32,408 bases of DNA, taken from the NCBI GenBank assembly GCA_031261165.1, contig JAISJU010000006.1, positions 1-32,408 of the forward strand, written 5' to 3'. The notes under the pieces are model-generated. The model was given only the letters and a program-made list of their open reading frames with translations, ran no database searches and had not been told where the DNA came from. A program made the position numbers and the translations under genes. Source of the DNA: Prevotellaceae bacterium. GTDB taxonomy: Bacteria; Bacteroidota; Bacteroidia; Bacteroidales; Paludibacteraceae. Below, in pieces: positions 25,138 through 32,408 of this stretch. Position 1 is the first letter of the stretch. Each line of letters begins with the position of its first letter.

Positions 25138-25433
25138 AAGTTAAGAACTAAGAGTTAAGAGTTGCCTAACGGGTGATTTTTTGCTCTTAGTTCTTAATGC
25201 CAATCACGTGTTGAAAATATGTTTTTTGCCCGATAGGGCATTCATATCAATAGAAAAAAACGGTTGTTCCGGTCTTTTTCCCCGTAGGGGATACACAAAA
25301 TAATTGTTGTGAATGTCCTAACGGACATTTAAATAAATAGCAATATTGTTATTCTATTGATATGCAAGTCCTAACGGACTAACTCAACCTGTGATTCGCA
25401 TTCTTAGTTTTTAGTTCTTAACTCTTAACTCAA
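25138..25433. repeat. Mosaic of palindromic repeats between ppnP and tcdA
   Basis: No gene. From left: TTAAGAACTAAGAG (25141-25154) pairing with 25184-25197; then an element bounded by CATATCAATAGAA (25243-25255) and its exact complement (25352-25364). In and around it lie four small palindromes: GCCCGATAGGGC (25228-25239), TCCCCGTAGGGGA (25279-25291), TGTCCTAACGGACA (25314-25327) and AGTCCTAACGGACT (25367-25380). A further TTAGTTCTTAACTCTTAACT copy (25411-25430) ends three bases before tcdA. The small palindromes resemble REP-type sequences. Confidence 0.65.
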
Positions 25434-26231
25434 ATGAAAGGCATATTTAAACGTACTGAACTCCTGCTCGGCGGCGATATAATGAACAAAATCGCTGCTA
25501 CGCGGGTGATTATTTTCGGTGTGGGCGGCGTGGGCAGTTGGTGCGCCGAGAGTTTGGTGCGCTCGGGCGTGGGGCATCTGACCATCGTGGATTCCGACCG
25601 GATATGCGTTACGAACATCAACCGGCAACTGCCGGCGACTACCAAAACCGTTGGGCGCGTGAAAGTGGAGGTGCTGCGCGAACGCCTGCTCGACATCAAC
25701 CCCTCAGCCGACATCAACGCGCTGCAAATGATTTACAGCCGCGAGAACGCCGACTTTTTCCAACTCGACACCTTCGATTATATCATTGACGCCATTGACA
25801 GCCTCGAACACAAAGTGCATTTGATACAAACCGCCACTCGCACCCGCGCCGTGTTTTTCTCAGCAATGGGCGCGGCGTTGAAACTGACAGGCAGCAAAAT
25901 CGAGGTGGCGGAGTTTTGGAAGGTAAAAGGCTGCCCGCTTGCCCGCGCCATTCGGAAAATACTGAATAAATCGGGCGACCTGCCCGCAAAAAAATTCCTC
26001 TGCGTGTATAGCGAAGAGGTTTTGACGAACAAAGGCAAAAACGCCTCCTGCGGCACTGCTCAATGCCTCTGCCCAAAAATCGACAACGGCGAGGGCGACC
26101 CCGCACTGGCAACCCACGAATGGTGCAGCCTGAAAGCGCAGATAAACGGCACGCTGGCGCATACTACCGCGATTTCCGGGTTTATGCTGGCGGGGCTGGT
26201 AGTGGAAGATATAACGAAAAATGAGGATTGA
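25434..26231 (+). CDS. tcdA: tRNA threonylcarbamoyladenosine dehydratase (TcdA/CsdL)
   Basis: ThiF/E1-like enzyme that uses ATP to cyclise t6A37 of ANN-decoding tRNAs to ct6A. The 265-residue product opens with the family's RTELLLGGDIMNKI segment, then the nucleotide-binding GVGGVGSW (29-36), acidic D53 (IVDSD), VTNINRQ, and DAIDS (119-123). The C-terminal segment is INGTLAHTTAISGFMLAGLV. It carries a Cys cluster near 206-213 (SCGTAQCLC), unusual in my memory of the E. coli enzyme. The ATG at 25434 lies three bases after a repeat copy; no clear promoter of its own is visible in the preceding repeats. Confidence 0.92.
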   Translation: MKGIFKRTELLLGGDIMNKIAATRVIIFGVGGVGSWCAESLVRSGVGHLTIVDSDRICVTNINRQLPATTKTVGRVKVEVLRERLLDINPSADINALQMIYSRENADFFQLDTFDYIIDAIDSLEHKVHLIQTATRTRAVFFSAMGAALKLTGSKIEVAEFWKVKGCPLARAIRKILNKSGDLPAKKFLCVYSEEVLTNKGKNASCGTAQCLCPKIDNGEGDPALATHEWCSLKAQINGTLAHTTAISGFMLAGLVVEDITKNED

Positions 26232-26280
26232 GAAATTAAGAAAACTACAATCGCTTATTCGTTTTTTAATGAAATTTATA

Positions 26281-26288
26281 TACCTTTG
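26281..26288 (+). promoter_or_regulatory. -7 box for the beta-helix protein gene
   Basis: TACCTTTG on the plus strand (TAnnTTTG), 52 bp before the ATG. A TTTTTT tract about 20 bp upstream replaces a proper TTTG -33 box. Confidence 0.5.
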
Positions 26289-26340
26289 TCCCCGAAAAAA
26301 TATGGAATACCGCACTAATTAACTTTAAAAATATAAGATT

Positions 26341-27957
26341 ATGAAAAAATCAAAATCACTCTTTATTTTAATGTATTTGTTGTTTGTAACAATAAGTGCA
26401 TCTGCAAAGACAATAACCGTAACAAGCGGTGCAGATAACGGAATTGGCTCGCTGCGCGAAGCCATAACCAATGCAGCAGCAAATGATACAATCGTTTTTG
26501 CTAATGATGTAACAACTGTTTATTTTGCGGGCGTGATAGAATTAAATAAAAATATCACTATCAATGGAAATAAAACAAACAATACAATTATTCAAAACGG
26601 CTCAACTTGGACAGGTGCAGGTAAAAAACGTTATTTTGAAATTTTTAGCAATGCAACAGTAAACATTAATCATTTTACTTTGAAAGATAACACCGCGAAT
26701 TGTGGTGGTGGTGCAATTGAAAATAAGGGTAACCTTACTATTAATAACTGTATTTTTAGCAATAATAGACCTATTGATGTTGGTGGAGCAATTCATAATT
26801 CAAGCGGTGGAATTTTAATTATAGACAGTTGTACTTTTCGTAATAATTATGCCCCAAGCGGAGGTGGTGCTATTGGAAATAATGGAGAATTACATATTAC
26901 CAATAGCCTCTTTGATAGCAACAATGGAGGTTTGGAAGCCGGTGCTATTATGACAGGAGGTTTTTTTAGTTCAACTATATCTAATTGTACATTTAACAAT
27001 AATACGGCAAAATATGGTGGGGCTATCACAAATACAGGTAGTAATTTGAATATAAATAAATGTCATTTTATTGAAAATACGGCGACTACGACTTCCGGTG
27101 CTATTTATAATTCCTGGTTAAGTATTTCGATGTATCAACTTATTTTGTCGTATGGAGCACAATATGCTACGCCTAATCCTAACGGTCACGGCTGTAATAT
27201 AACACTCAGCAACAGTGTGTTCAGTAAAAACAAAAGTAATGGAAAGGGCATATTTACAAATGATTACAATGCTATTGCTACCATTACAAATTGCTTGTTT
27301 GACAACAACGAAATAAATAACCCAAATTCGGACACATATTATCCTGATGCTTTACATCACGGAGTTGTTTCCAATTTGAATTTTGAATATTATCACACTA
27401 ATACAAAACTTATCATTGTTAATTCGACTATTGCTGATAATATCGGCACAGGTTTATATACAAATGGTGAAGTGATGCTTTACAATAACATCATTTGGGG
27501 AAATAAGCAAGAAGAAATAAAAAACGATGTGTTTGCAAATGACGGAGTGGTAATAACTCAATATGCTAATAATTTAATAGATACAAGCAATACCAATTTG
27601 AGCGATAATAATAATCTCATTAACATAAACCCGCTCTTTGTAGGCAATGGTGATTACAATTTGCAAGAAATTAGCCCTGCCATAGACAACGGAAATAATG
27701 ACTACCTTAATGCAATTGATACGGATTTGAGTGCTAATCCGCGCATAAGTAACAATACGGTAGATATGGGCGCGTATGAATACCAACCGATTATTTCGCA
27801 GGTAAAAACGATTACTCCTGCCTCTGCCGAAAAAGAAATCCTAAAAGAGGAATATTTCGGCATAGACGGCAAGAGGGCGAAAGATATTTCGCCCCTACGC
27901 ATCAAACGCACTATTTACACCGATGGCACTGTAAAGGTGGAAAAGGTGCTGCGGTAA
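26341..27957 (+). CDS. Secreted right-handed beta-helix protein with T9SS-like tail
   Basis: Surface or secreted protein of 538 residues, precise role unknown. Signal peptide (cut near ISASA-K), then the common SLREAITNAAANDTIVF motif that opens many secreted beta-helix proteins. A parallel beta-helix (about 75-400) follows, with repeats of the GGAI..N.G.LTI.NC.F..N type as in polymorphic outer-membrane proteins. A choice-of-anchor-Q-like end (about 420-485: NPLFVGNGDYNL, SPAIDNG, NPRISNNTVDMGAYEY) leads to a C-terminal tail (about 503-538) nearly the same as that of the starch-locus 448-residue protein (KRTIYTDGTVKVEKVLR here). Such tails are T9SS type-A-like. The gene is AT-richer than tcdA before it. 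Possible adhesin or polysaccharide-binding protein. Confidence 0.82.
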   Translation: MKKSKSLFILMYLLFVTISASAKTITVTSGADNGIGSLREAITNAAANDTIVFANDVTTVYFAGVIELNKNITINGNKTNNTIIQNGSTWTGAGKKRYFEIFSNATVNINHFTLKDNTANCGGGAIENKGNLTINNCIFSNNRPIDVGGAIHNSSGGILIIDSCTFRNNYAPSGGGAIGNNGELHITNSLFDSNNGGLEAGAIMTGGFFSSTISNCTFNNNTAKYGGAITNTGSNLNINKCHFIENTATTTSGAIYNSWLSISMYQLILSYGAQYATPNPNGHGCNITLSNSVFSKNKSNGKGIFTNDYNAIATITNCLFDNNEINNPNSDTYYPDALHHGVVSNLNFEYYHTNTKLIIVNSTIADNIGTGLYTNGEVMLYNNIIWGNKQEEIKNDVFANDGVVITQYANNLIDTSNTNLSDNNNLININPLFVGNGDYNLQEISPAIDNGNNDYLNAIDTDLSANPRISNNTVDMGAYEYQPIISQVKTITPASAEKEILKEEYFGIDGKRAKDISPLRIKRTIYTDGTVKVEKVLR

Positions 27958-27992
27958 GGCGCGTTTCTTTTATAATAACTTGAAAAAAAATG

Positions 27993-28123
27993 AAGCGTCT
28001 TCCCTCCCTAAGGGGAAGACGCTTCCCATTAGGGAGGGAAGACGTTTCCCCTTAGGGAGGGAAGACGCTTCCCATTATAAAGGAAAGCGTCTTTCCCTTA
28101 GGGAGGAAAGACGCTTTCTCTTA
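27993..28123. repeat. 23-bp tandem palindromic repeat after the beta-helix gene
   Basis: Units of the form AAGACGCTTCCCATTAGGGAGGG start at 28016, 28039 and (degenerate) 28062. An inverted half precedes (27993-28015), and two diverged units (AAAGCGTCTTTCCC, AAAGACGCTTTC) follow. The units can pair with each other, giving alternative hairpins. They can also be read as an open frame rich in Arg, Lys and Glu (27980-28171), which I take to be an accident of the repeat. Confidence 0.7.
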
Positions 28124-28153
28124 GAATGTAAGTTCTGTCATTGCGGGTTAGCA

Positions 28154-28186
28154 AGACATTCCATTTTTTGAAAAAATGGAATGTCT
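28154..28186. terminator. Symmetric hairpin between convergent genes
   Basis: Perfect 16-bp inverted repeat (AGACATTCCATTTTTT and its complement) around a single central base, between the beta-helix gene (plus) and sppA (minus). The A/T-rich stem centre could serve both strands, but no T-run follows outside the stem. The preceding GTCATTGCGGG phrase also occurs in the element at 16985. Confidence 0.4.
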
Positions 28187-28196
28187 GACCATACAA

Positions 28197-29942
28197 TTAT
28201 TTAATTTCCAAATCCAAGGGCAATATCGCCTGAATTTTATTCATTTGCGCAGCATTTTTCAGCATCAGATAATGCTTGTAGTTGTCGCCGAGTTGCATTT
28301 GCAGTATTTTTGCCTGCACGCCACCGTTGAGGCTTTCGAGCAATTCCTGCAAAAACTCTTTCTTTTCGGGGTATTCCGCAGTGCGATATTTTTCTACGCC
28401 TGCCGTTTCGGCTGCAATGCGTATGGCATCAGACAGCCCGCCGAGCGTGTCCGCCAAGCCGATTTCGATAGCGTCTGCACCTGTCCACACGCGCCCTTCG
28501 GCAATGGCTTTTATCTCATCGGCGGTCTTTTGCCTGCCGTCTGCACAGCGTTTCACAAACAGTTCGTAGCCCTCATTCACATACGCCTGCATAATGCTGT
28601 GTTCACGTTCCGTAAAGGGGCGATTTATTGCGGGCATATCCGCCAAGTCGTTGGTTTTCACCACATCGTAGGTGATGCCGAGTTTGTCCGTCAAACCCTG
28701 CACGTTGGGGATAAGTCCGTAAATACCTATCGAGCCGGTCAGGGTGGTGGGCTGCGCCACGATACGGTCGGCAGCGCAGGAAATATAGTAACCGCCCGAT
28801 GCCGCATAGTCGCCCATCGACACGATGACAGGCTTTTTCTCGCGCACGAGCGACACCGCCCGCCAAATCTGCTCCGAGCCGTAGGCACTGCCGCCGGGCG
28901 AATTGACGCGCAGCACAACGGCGCGCACATTATCATCGTCTTTCACCTCGAGTAAGGTTTTCGCCAAATCTTCGGAACTGATATTTTCTTCCCCGCCAAA
29001 ACCCGCATCTATTGCGCCAAGGGCATAGACTACCGCGATTTTGTCGGACACAAGGTCTTGTTTCGTATTCGGCACGGTTTTCATTTCGGCGAGCGACACA
29101 TACTTTGCCTCATCGCCGATATACTTCGCCAAAATGCTATCCACCTCGTCTTTATATAATAATGTATCTACTAAACGATTGGCAACCGCCTTTTCGGCAA
29201 GACTGAACGTGAGTGCCTCGTCTGCGTATTCGTTCAATTGTTCTTTTGAAACGTGGCGCGTGGCGGCGATTTCGGCGGTCATCGTGTTCCAAATTGAACT
29301 GAGGAACGCCGTTACCTGCGTGCGGTTTTCCTCGCTCATCTCGGTGTTCGTGTATCGTTCCGGCGCGGATTTATACGAGCCGACTTTGACAAGTTGCATT
29401 TCGATGCCGAGTTTGTCCAACGCGCCCTTATAAAACACGGGCGACACGGATAAACCCTGAAATTCGAGCATTCCGTGCGGATTGAGAATGATTTTGTCGG
29501 CAACCGATGCGATATAATACGCCGTTTGGGTATAAACGCCGCCGTAAGCAACAATGAATTTGTCCGATTTTTTGAAGTCAATCAGCGCGTTGCGTATCTC
29601 GCGGGCGGAAGATATACCGATAGCCGAAAAATCGGTTTCGAGGTAAATGCCTTTGATTTTGTTGTTGTTTTTGGCTTTTTCGATGCTCAACAGAATGTCG
29701 TCAAGCCCGAGGCGACTTGTGTTCACCGAACTGAAAAATTCTTGATACATATCGTTTTTCGAGCGGTCTATCACTTCGCCGTCAAGTTTGAGGTGGAAAA
29801 CGCTGTTGTCTTTCAGCGTAAACTCGTGGTTGGCGGTCGCGGCTATGCCTGCGATAATCATTATAAAAATAAAGAATATCAGCACATTGGCTAATATAAA
29901 GCCAAGCATTGAGGCAAAGAGGAATTTAAAAAATTGTTTCAT
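28197..29942 (-). CDS. sppA: Signal peptide peptidase SppA, 67K type
   Basis: Membrane-anchored serine protease that degrades cleaved signal peptides. The 581-residue product is the long form with two ClpP-like halves: an N-terminal membrane anchor (about 9-36), a first domain carrying the catalytic Lys (K191 in VGSYKSAPERYTNTEMS), and a second with the nucleophile Ser (S382 in MGDYAASGGYYISCAAD). The Lys/Ser dyad follows E. coli SppA (K209, S409). The VNSPGGSA loop (347-353) is also present. The start codon follows the lpxA stop by 54 bp, which hold a strong hairpin, so it may be read from the lpxC-fabZ-lpxA unit or separately. Confidence 0.94.
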   Translation of the reverse strand: MKQFFKFLFASMLGFILANVLIFFIFIMIIAGIAATANHEFTLKDNSVFHLKLDGEVIDRSKNDMYQEFFSSVNTSRLGLDDILLSIEKAKNNNKIKGIYLETDFSAIGISSAREIRNALIDFKKSDKFIVAYGGVYTQTAYYIASVADKIILNPHGMLEFQGLSVSPVFYKGALDKLGIEMQLVKVGSYKSAPERYTNTEMSEENRTQVTAFLSSIWNTMTAEIAATRHVSKEQLNEYADEALTFSLAEKAVANRLVDTLLYKDEVDSILAKYIGDEAKYVSLAEMKTVPNTKQDLVSDKIAVVYALGAIDAGFGGEENISSEDLAKTLLEVKDDDNVRAVVLRVNSPGGSAYGSEQIWRAVSLVREKKPVIVSMGDYAASGGYYISCAADRIVAQPTTLTGSIGIYGLIPNVQGLTDKLGITYDVVKTNDLADMPAINRPFTEREHSIMQAYVNEGYELFVKRCADGRQKTADEIKAIAEGRVWTGADAIEIGLADTLGGLSDAIRIAAETAGVEKYRTAEYPEKKEFLQELLESLNGGVQAKILQMQLGDNYKHYLMLKNAAQMNKIQAILPLDLEIK

Positions 29943-29956
29943 TGTTGTTGGTTTGT

Positions 29957-29990
29957 AAACGTAACACGTTTTTGGAAACGTGTTACGTTT
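29957..29990. promoter_or_regulatory. Tandem AAACGTnnnACGTTT palindromes between lpxA and sppA
   Basis: Two 15-bp palindromes (29957-29971 and 29976-29990), each AAACGT-3 nt-ACGTTT, separated by TTGG. Together they also form one perfect 15-bp stem with a 4-nt loop. No T-run follows on the minus strand, so it is not a standard terminator. It could be an operator for sppA or an mRNA hairpin. Confidence 0.45.
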
Positions 29991-29996
29991 GTAAGG

Positions 29997-30770
29997 TTAA
30001 TCAATATATCCCCGCAAAATCCCGCGTTCCGATTTCCGCACAAAGGCAACAACCTGTTCGCGGTATTTGCCTGTGGGCAATTCTTCCTCTATTTTTTCGA
30101 GGGCGTTGCTCACGTTGAGGTTTGAGAGGTAGAGATAGCGATAAACGTCTTGTATCCCGCTGATTTCCTCGTTGGTGAATTTGCGGCGGCGCAGCCCTAC
30201 GGTGTTGATGCCGCAAAACGAAATCGGCTCTCTGCCCGCTGTTACAAAGGGCGGAATATCTTTGCTGATGCGCGAGCCGCCCTGTATCATCACGTGCGCA
30301 CCGATGCGCGTAAATTGATGTACCAGCGTTCCCGCACTCACAATGGCGTAATCGTCAATTACCACTTCGCCTGCCACTTGGGTGGTGTTGCCGATAATGA
30401 TATTATCACCCAAAATGCAGTCGTGCGCTATGTGGCTGTATGCCATCAGCAGGCAGTTGTTGCCCACAACGGTAATGCCTTTGGAGGCGGTGCCGCGATT
30501 GACGGTGGCGCATTCGCGTACAATGGTGTTGTCCCCAATGACGGCGGTGGTTTCCTCGCCCACAAATTTCAAATCCTGCGGAACGGCGGCAATCACCGCA
30601 CCCGGAAATATCTGGCAATTCTTGCCGATACGCGCCCCTTCGAGGATTACGGCGTGCGAATACAAGCGCGTTCCATCGCCGATTTCAACGTTTTTTTCTA
30701 CGGTAACAAACGGGTCAATAATGACATCTTTTCCGATTTTGGCATCGGAGTGAATAAAAGAGAGATTCAT
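29997..30770 (-). CDS. lpxA: UDP-N-acetylglucosamine O-acyltransferase LpxA
   Basis: First enzyme of lipid A synthesis: moves a 3-hydroxyacyl chain from ACP to the 3-OH of UDP-GlcNAc in the cytoplasm. The 257-residue product is a left-handed beta-helix of hexapeptide repeats ([IV]G..) over about 1-185, with catalytic His H116 in YSHIAHDC (H125 in E. coli) and the SISKDIPPF-like end of the helix (here GSRISKDIPPF), followed by a helical C-terminal domain with GLRRRKFT. Length is normal. It lies 134 bp after lpxC-fabZ, with a palindromic repeat between. Confidence 0.96.
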   Translation of the reverse strand: MNLSFIHSDAKIGKDVIIDPFVTVEKNVEIGDGTRLYSHAVILEGARIGKNCQIFPGAVIAAVPQDLKFVGEETTAVIGDNTIVRECATVNRGTASKGITVVGNNCLLMAYSHIAHDCILGDNIIIGNTTQVAGEVVIDDYAIVSAGTLVHQFTRIGAHVMIQGGSRISKDIPPFVTAGREPISFCGINTVGLRRRKFTNEEISGIQDVYRYLYLSNLNVSNALEKIEEELPTGKYREQVVAFVRKSERGILRGYID

Positions 30771-30804
30771 ACTTATTTACGATTTAATGATTTACGATTT
30801 TTTT

Positions 30805-30900
30805 GGGGAACGCGGATAACGCAGATAACGCGGATTTTCGCAGATTTCATTTATCCACGTTATATATTATCCGCGAAAATCCGCGTTATCTGCGTTCCCC
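30805..30900. repeat. Palindromic GATAACGC-word hairpin between lpxC-fabZ and lpxA
   Basis: Arms share a 21-bp perfect core (30821-30841 with 30873-30893). The outer ends match as GGGGAACGC and GCGTTCCCC, but the left arm carries one extra 9-bp unit (CGGATAACG) relative to the right. The difference in unit number shows that the arms grow or shrink by whole words. Same family as 24701-24791. Confidence 0.8.
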
Positions 30901-30904
30901 ATCA

Positions 30905-32284
30905 TCATTTGTTTTTAACTATTTGCGCCATAAACTCCGCCTCCGTAACGATTTTGTCGCCAACAAAGGCGTAGCCTTTCATATACGCGCAGCCCCTGCG
31001 GATTTCGGTCAGCAGTTCGAGGCGGAAGAGAACTGTGTCGCCCGGCACCACCTTTTGGCGGAATTTCACGTTATCTATTTTCATAAAATAGGTCGAGTAG
31101 CGTTTCGGGTCATCTACCGTGCTTAACACGAGTATGCCGCCGGTTTGCGCCATCGCCTCTACCAAAAGCACGCCCGGCATCACCGGCTCTTCGGGGAAAT
31201 GACCCTGAAAGAACGGCTCATTGGCGGTTATGTTTTTTACGCCGACAACCACTTTGCCGCTTATTTCCAGCACCTTATCCACCAGCAAGAAAGGATAGCG
31301 GTGCGGCAGCAGTTGTTTTATCTTATTGACATCGAGCAAGGGCTCTTTGTTCGGGTCGTAAACGGGGGGCTGCACCTCTTGACGTTTGATGTCCTTACGG
31401 ATTTTCTTCGCCATTTCCGTGTTGGCGGTGTGTCCGGGTCGGGTGGCGATGACTTTGCCTTTCAGCGGTTTGCCGATGAGGGAGAGGTCGCCGAGCAGGT
31501 CGAGCAACTTGTGGCGGGCAGGCTCGTTGTCGAACACCAAAGGCTTGTTGTTCAGATAACCGAGTTTTGCCGCGCTTTTGGTGGGCTGATTCATTGTTGC
31601 CGCCAACTTGTCGAGTTCTTCCTGCGGCAGTTCTTTGTCGTAAATGACAATGGCATTATCCAAATCGCCGCCTTTTATTAAGTTATTTTTGAGCAAAGGC
31701 TCTATCTCGCGCACAAAAACAAAGGTGCGGCAGGCGGCAATTTCTTCCGTAAAAGTGGCAAGATTGTTCAGCGTGGCATATTGATTGGGCAGCACCGCCG
31801 AATCGAAATCAATGAGCGTGAGCATACTTAACTGGTCATCGGGCAGCAAGACGATAGATGTGCCTTCGTGCTTGTATTCTATGCGATTGCGCACCACATA
31901 ATAGTCTTTGTCCTCTTTTTGGTCGGCGATGCCCGCCTTTTGGATTTCTTCGGCGTAAAACTTTGCGCTGCCGTCTAAAATGGGGAACTCGGGCGCATTG
32001 ACCTCAATGAGGCAATTGTCGATGCCGAAGGCGTAGAGCGCAGCCAAAGCGTGTTCTACGGTGCTGACCTGCGCATCTTTCACTTTCAGCACCGTTCCGC
32101 GCTGTGTGGCGACCACGTTTTCCGCCAGTGCGTCAATTATCGGCTGCTCGGGCAGGTCAATACGCCGGATTTTGTAGCCGTGATTTTCGGGCGCGGGGTT
32201 GAAGGTGATTTTGATGTTCAAGCCCGTGTGCAAACCTTTTCCTTCGAGCGAAAAAGAGTTTTTCAGTGTTTTTTGTTTGCTCAT
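30905..32284 (-). CDS. lpxC-fabZ: Bifunctional LpxC deacetylase / FabZ dehydratase fusion
   Basis: Fusion of the committed lipid A step (UDP-3-O-acyl-GlcNAc deacetylase, about 1-300) with 3-hydroxyacyl-ACP dehydratase (about 318-459). LpxC part: zinc ligands H78 (STVEHALAAL), H258 and D262 (RHKLLDLLGD), E77 as catalytic Glu, and H285 in TRPGHTAN. FabZ part: LLPHRYPFLLVD, catalytic H362 (GHFPEEPVMPG) and E376 (LLVEAMAQTGG). This fusion is the normal form in Bacteroidota, with lpxA next in line as here. The 459 residues match the usual length. The promoter is not seen in the 124 bp left in the window, where lpxD would be expected further upstream. Confidence 0.97.
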   Translation of the reverse strand: MSKQKTLKNSFSLEGKGLHTGLNIKITFNPAPENHGYKIRRIDLPEQPIIDALAENVVATQRGTVLKVKDAQVSTVEHALAALYAFGIDNCLIEVNAPEFPILDGSAKFYAEEIQKAGIADQKEDKDYYVVRNRIEYKHEGTSIVLLPDDQLSMLTLIDFDSAVLPNQYATLNNLATFTEEIAACRTFVFVREIEPLLKNNLIKGGDLDNAIVIYDKELPQEELDKLAATMNQPTKSAAKLGYLNNKPLVFDNEPARHKLLDLLGDLSLIGKPLKGKVIATRPGHTANTEMAKKIRKDIKRQEVQPPVYDPNKEPLLDVNKIKQLLPHRYPFLLVDKVLEISGKVVVGVKNITANEPFFQGHFPEEPVMPGVLLVEAMAQTGGILVLSTVDDPKRYSTYFMKIDNVKFRQKVVPGDTVLFRLELLTEIRRGCAYMKGYAFVGDKIVTEAEFMAQIVKNK

Positions 32285-32298
32285 AATCTATTTCTTTG

Positions 32299-32408
32299 TT
32301 CTGGATTGCTTCGCTTCGCTCGCAATTACGAAAGCGGGGTTAGTGAATTTTGTTTCGCTACTGTGACTCCCGCTCTCGTCATTGCGAGCGAAGCGAAGCA
32401 ATCCAGAA
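32299..32408. repeat. 28-bp perfect inverted repeat at the right edge
   Basis: Arms 32299-32326 and 32381-32408 are exact complements (core GGATTGCTTCGCTTCGCTCG), with a second inner pair ACGAAAGCGGG/CCCGCTCTCGT (one mismatch, 32328-32338 with 32369-32379). The right arm ends at the last base of the window, so the element may extend beyond it. The phrase GTCATTGCG links it to the repeats at 16985 and 28139. No gene. Confidence 0.7.

Noticed and set aside
25228..25380. Possible CRISPR array at the four small palindromes
   Set aside because: The palindromes differ in sequence and spacing is irregular; no cas genes.
27980..28171. 63-codon plus-strand frame with repeated Arg/Glu/Lys segments
   Set aside because: It is read through the 23-bp palindromic repeats; the peptide repeats simply mirror the DNA units, and there is no homologous family known to me.
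28176..28955. 259-codon plus-strand frame opposite sppA
   Set aside because: Entirely opposite a gene with an intact Lys/Ser dyad; composition is that of an antisense frame.

Overview
The window looks like chromosomal DNA from a member of the Bacteroidales (phylum Bacteroidota). Evidence for this: a SusC/SusD pair; several secreted proteins ending in type IX secretion (T9SS) sorting domains; the Bacteroidota-type LpxC-FabZ fusion next to lpxA; -7 promoter boxes of the TAnnTTTG type; and little Shine-Dalgarno signal. No species can be named from the sequence alone. No rRNA, tRNA, CRISPR array, prophage or intact insertion sequence was recognised.

Bases 1-19,000 (all minus strand) form a starch utilisation (Sus) locus. 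Reading in the direction of transcription, it starts with a SusR-type membrane regulator (17337-18974), followed by a 757-bp non-coding stretch. Next come a GH13 alpha-amylase with a T9SS tail (13760-16579) and three modular secreted proteins with starch-binding-like domains (12545-13630, 9949-12513, 8542-9888). A second promoter region leads into susC, susD, one SusE/F-like lipoprotein and the GH97 alpha-glucosidase susB (8258 down to 122). The likely work flow is surface binding and cutting of starch by the amylase and binding proteins, import of maltooligosaccharides through SusCD, and release of glucose in the periplasm by SusB. SusR would sense an oligosaccharide and activate both units. 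An unusual TGTAG direct repeat with an 11-bp period lies upstream of both the amylase and susC, at similar distances from the -7 boxes, and is the best candidate for the shared operator.

Bases 19,000-26,300 hold housekeeping and accessory genes. These are a Xaa-Pro aminopeptidase divergent from a glutathione peroxidase plus NarL-type response regulator, a nitrate/sulfonate/thiamine-precursor-type ABC importer (binding lipoprotein, ATPase and an N-terminally short permease), ppnP, and tcdA. Bases 26,341-27,957 encode a secreted beta-helix protein with a T9SS-like tail. Bases 28,197-32,284 (minus) carry sppA, lpxA and the lpxC-fabZ fusion (lipid A synthesis).

The intergenic spaces are unusually rich in palindromic repeats. 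At least six are long hairpins whose arms are built from short repeated words (CACAAAG-type or GATAACGC-type). There is also a 348-bp nested inverted-repeat element, a 22-bp-phased array of the palindrome GTATATAC, a mosaic of four small GTCC/GGAC-type palindromes, and a 28-bp perfect inverted repeat at the right edge.
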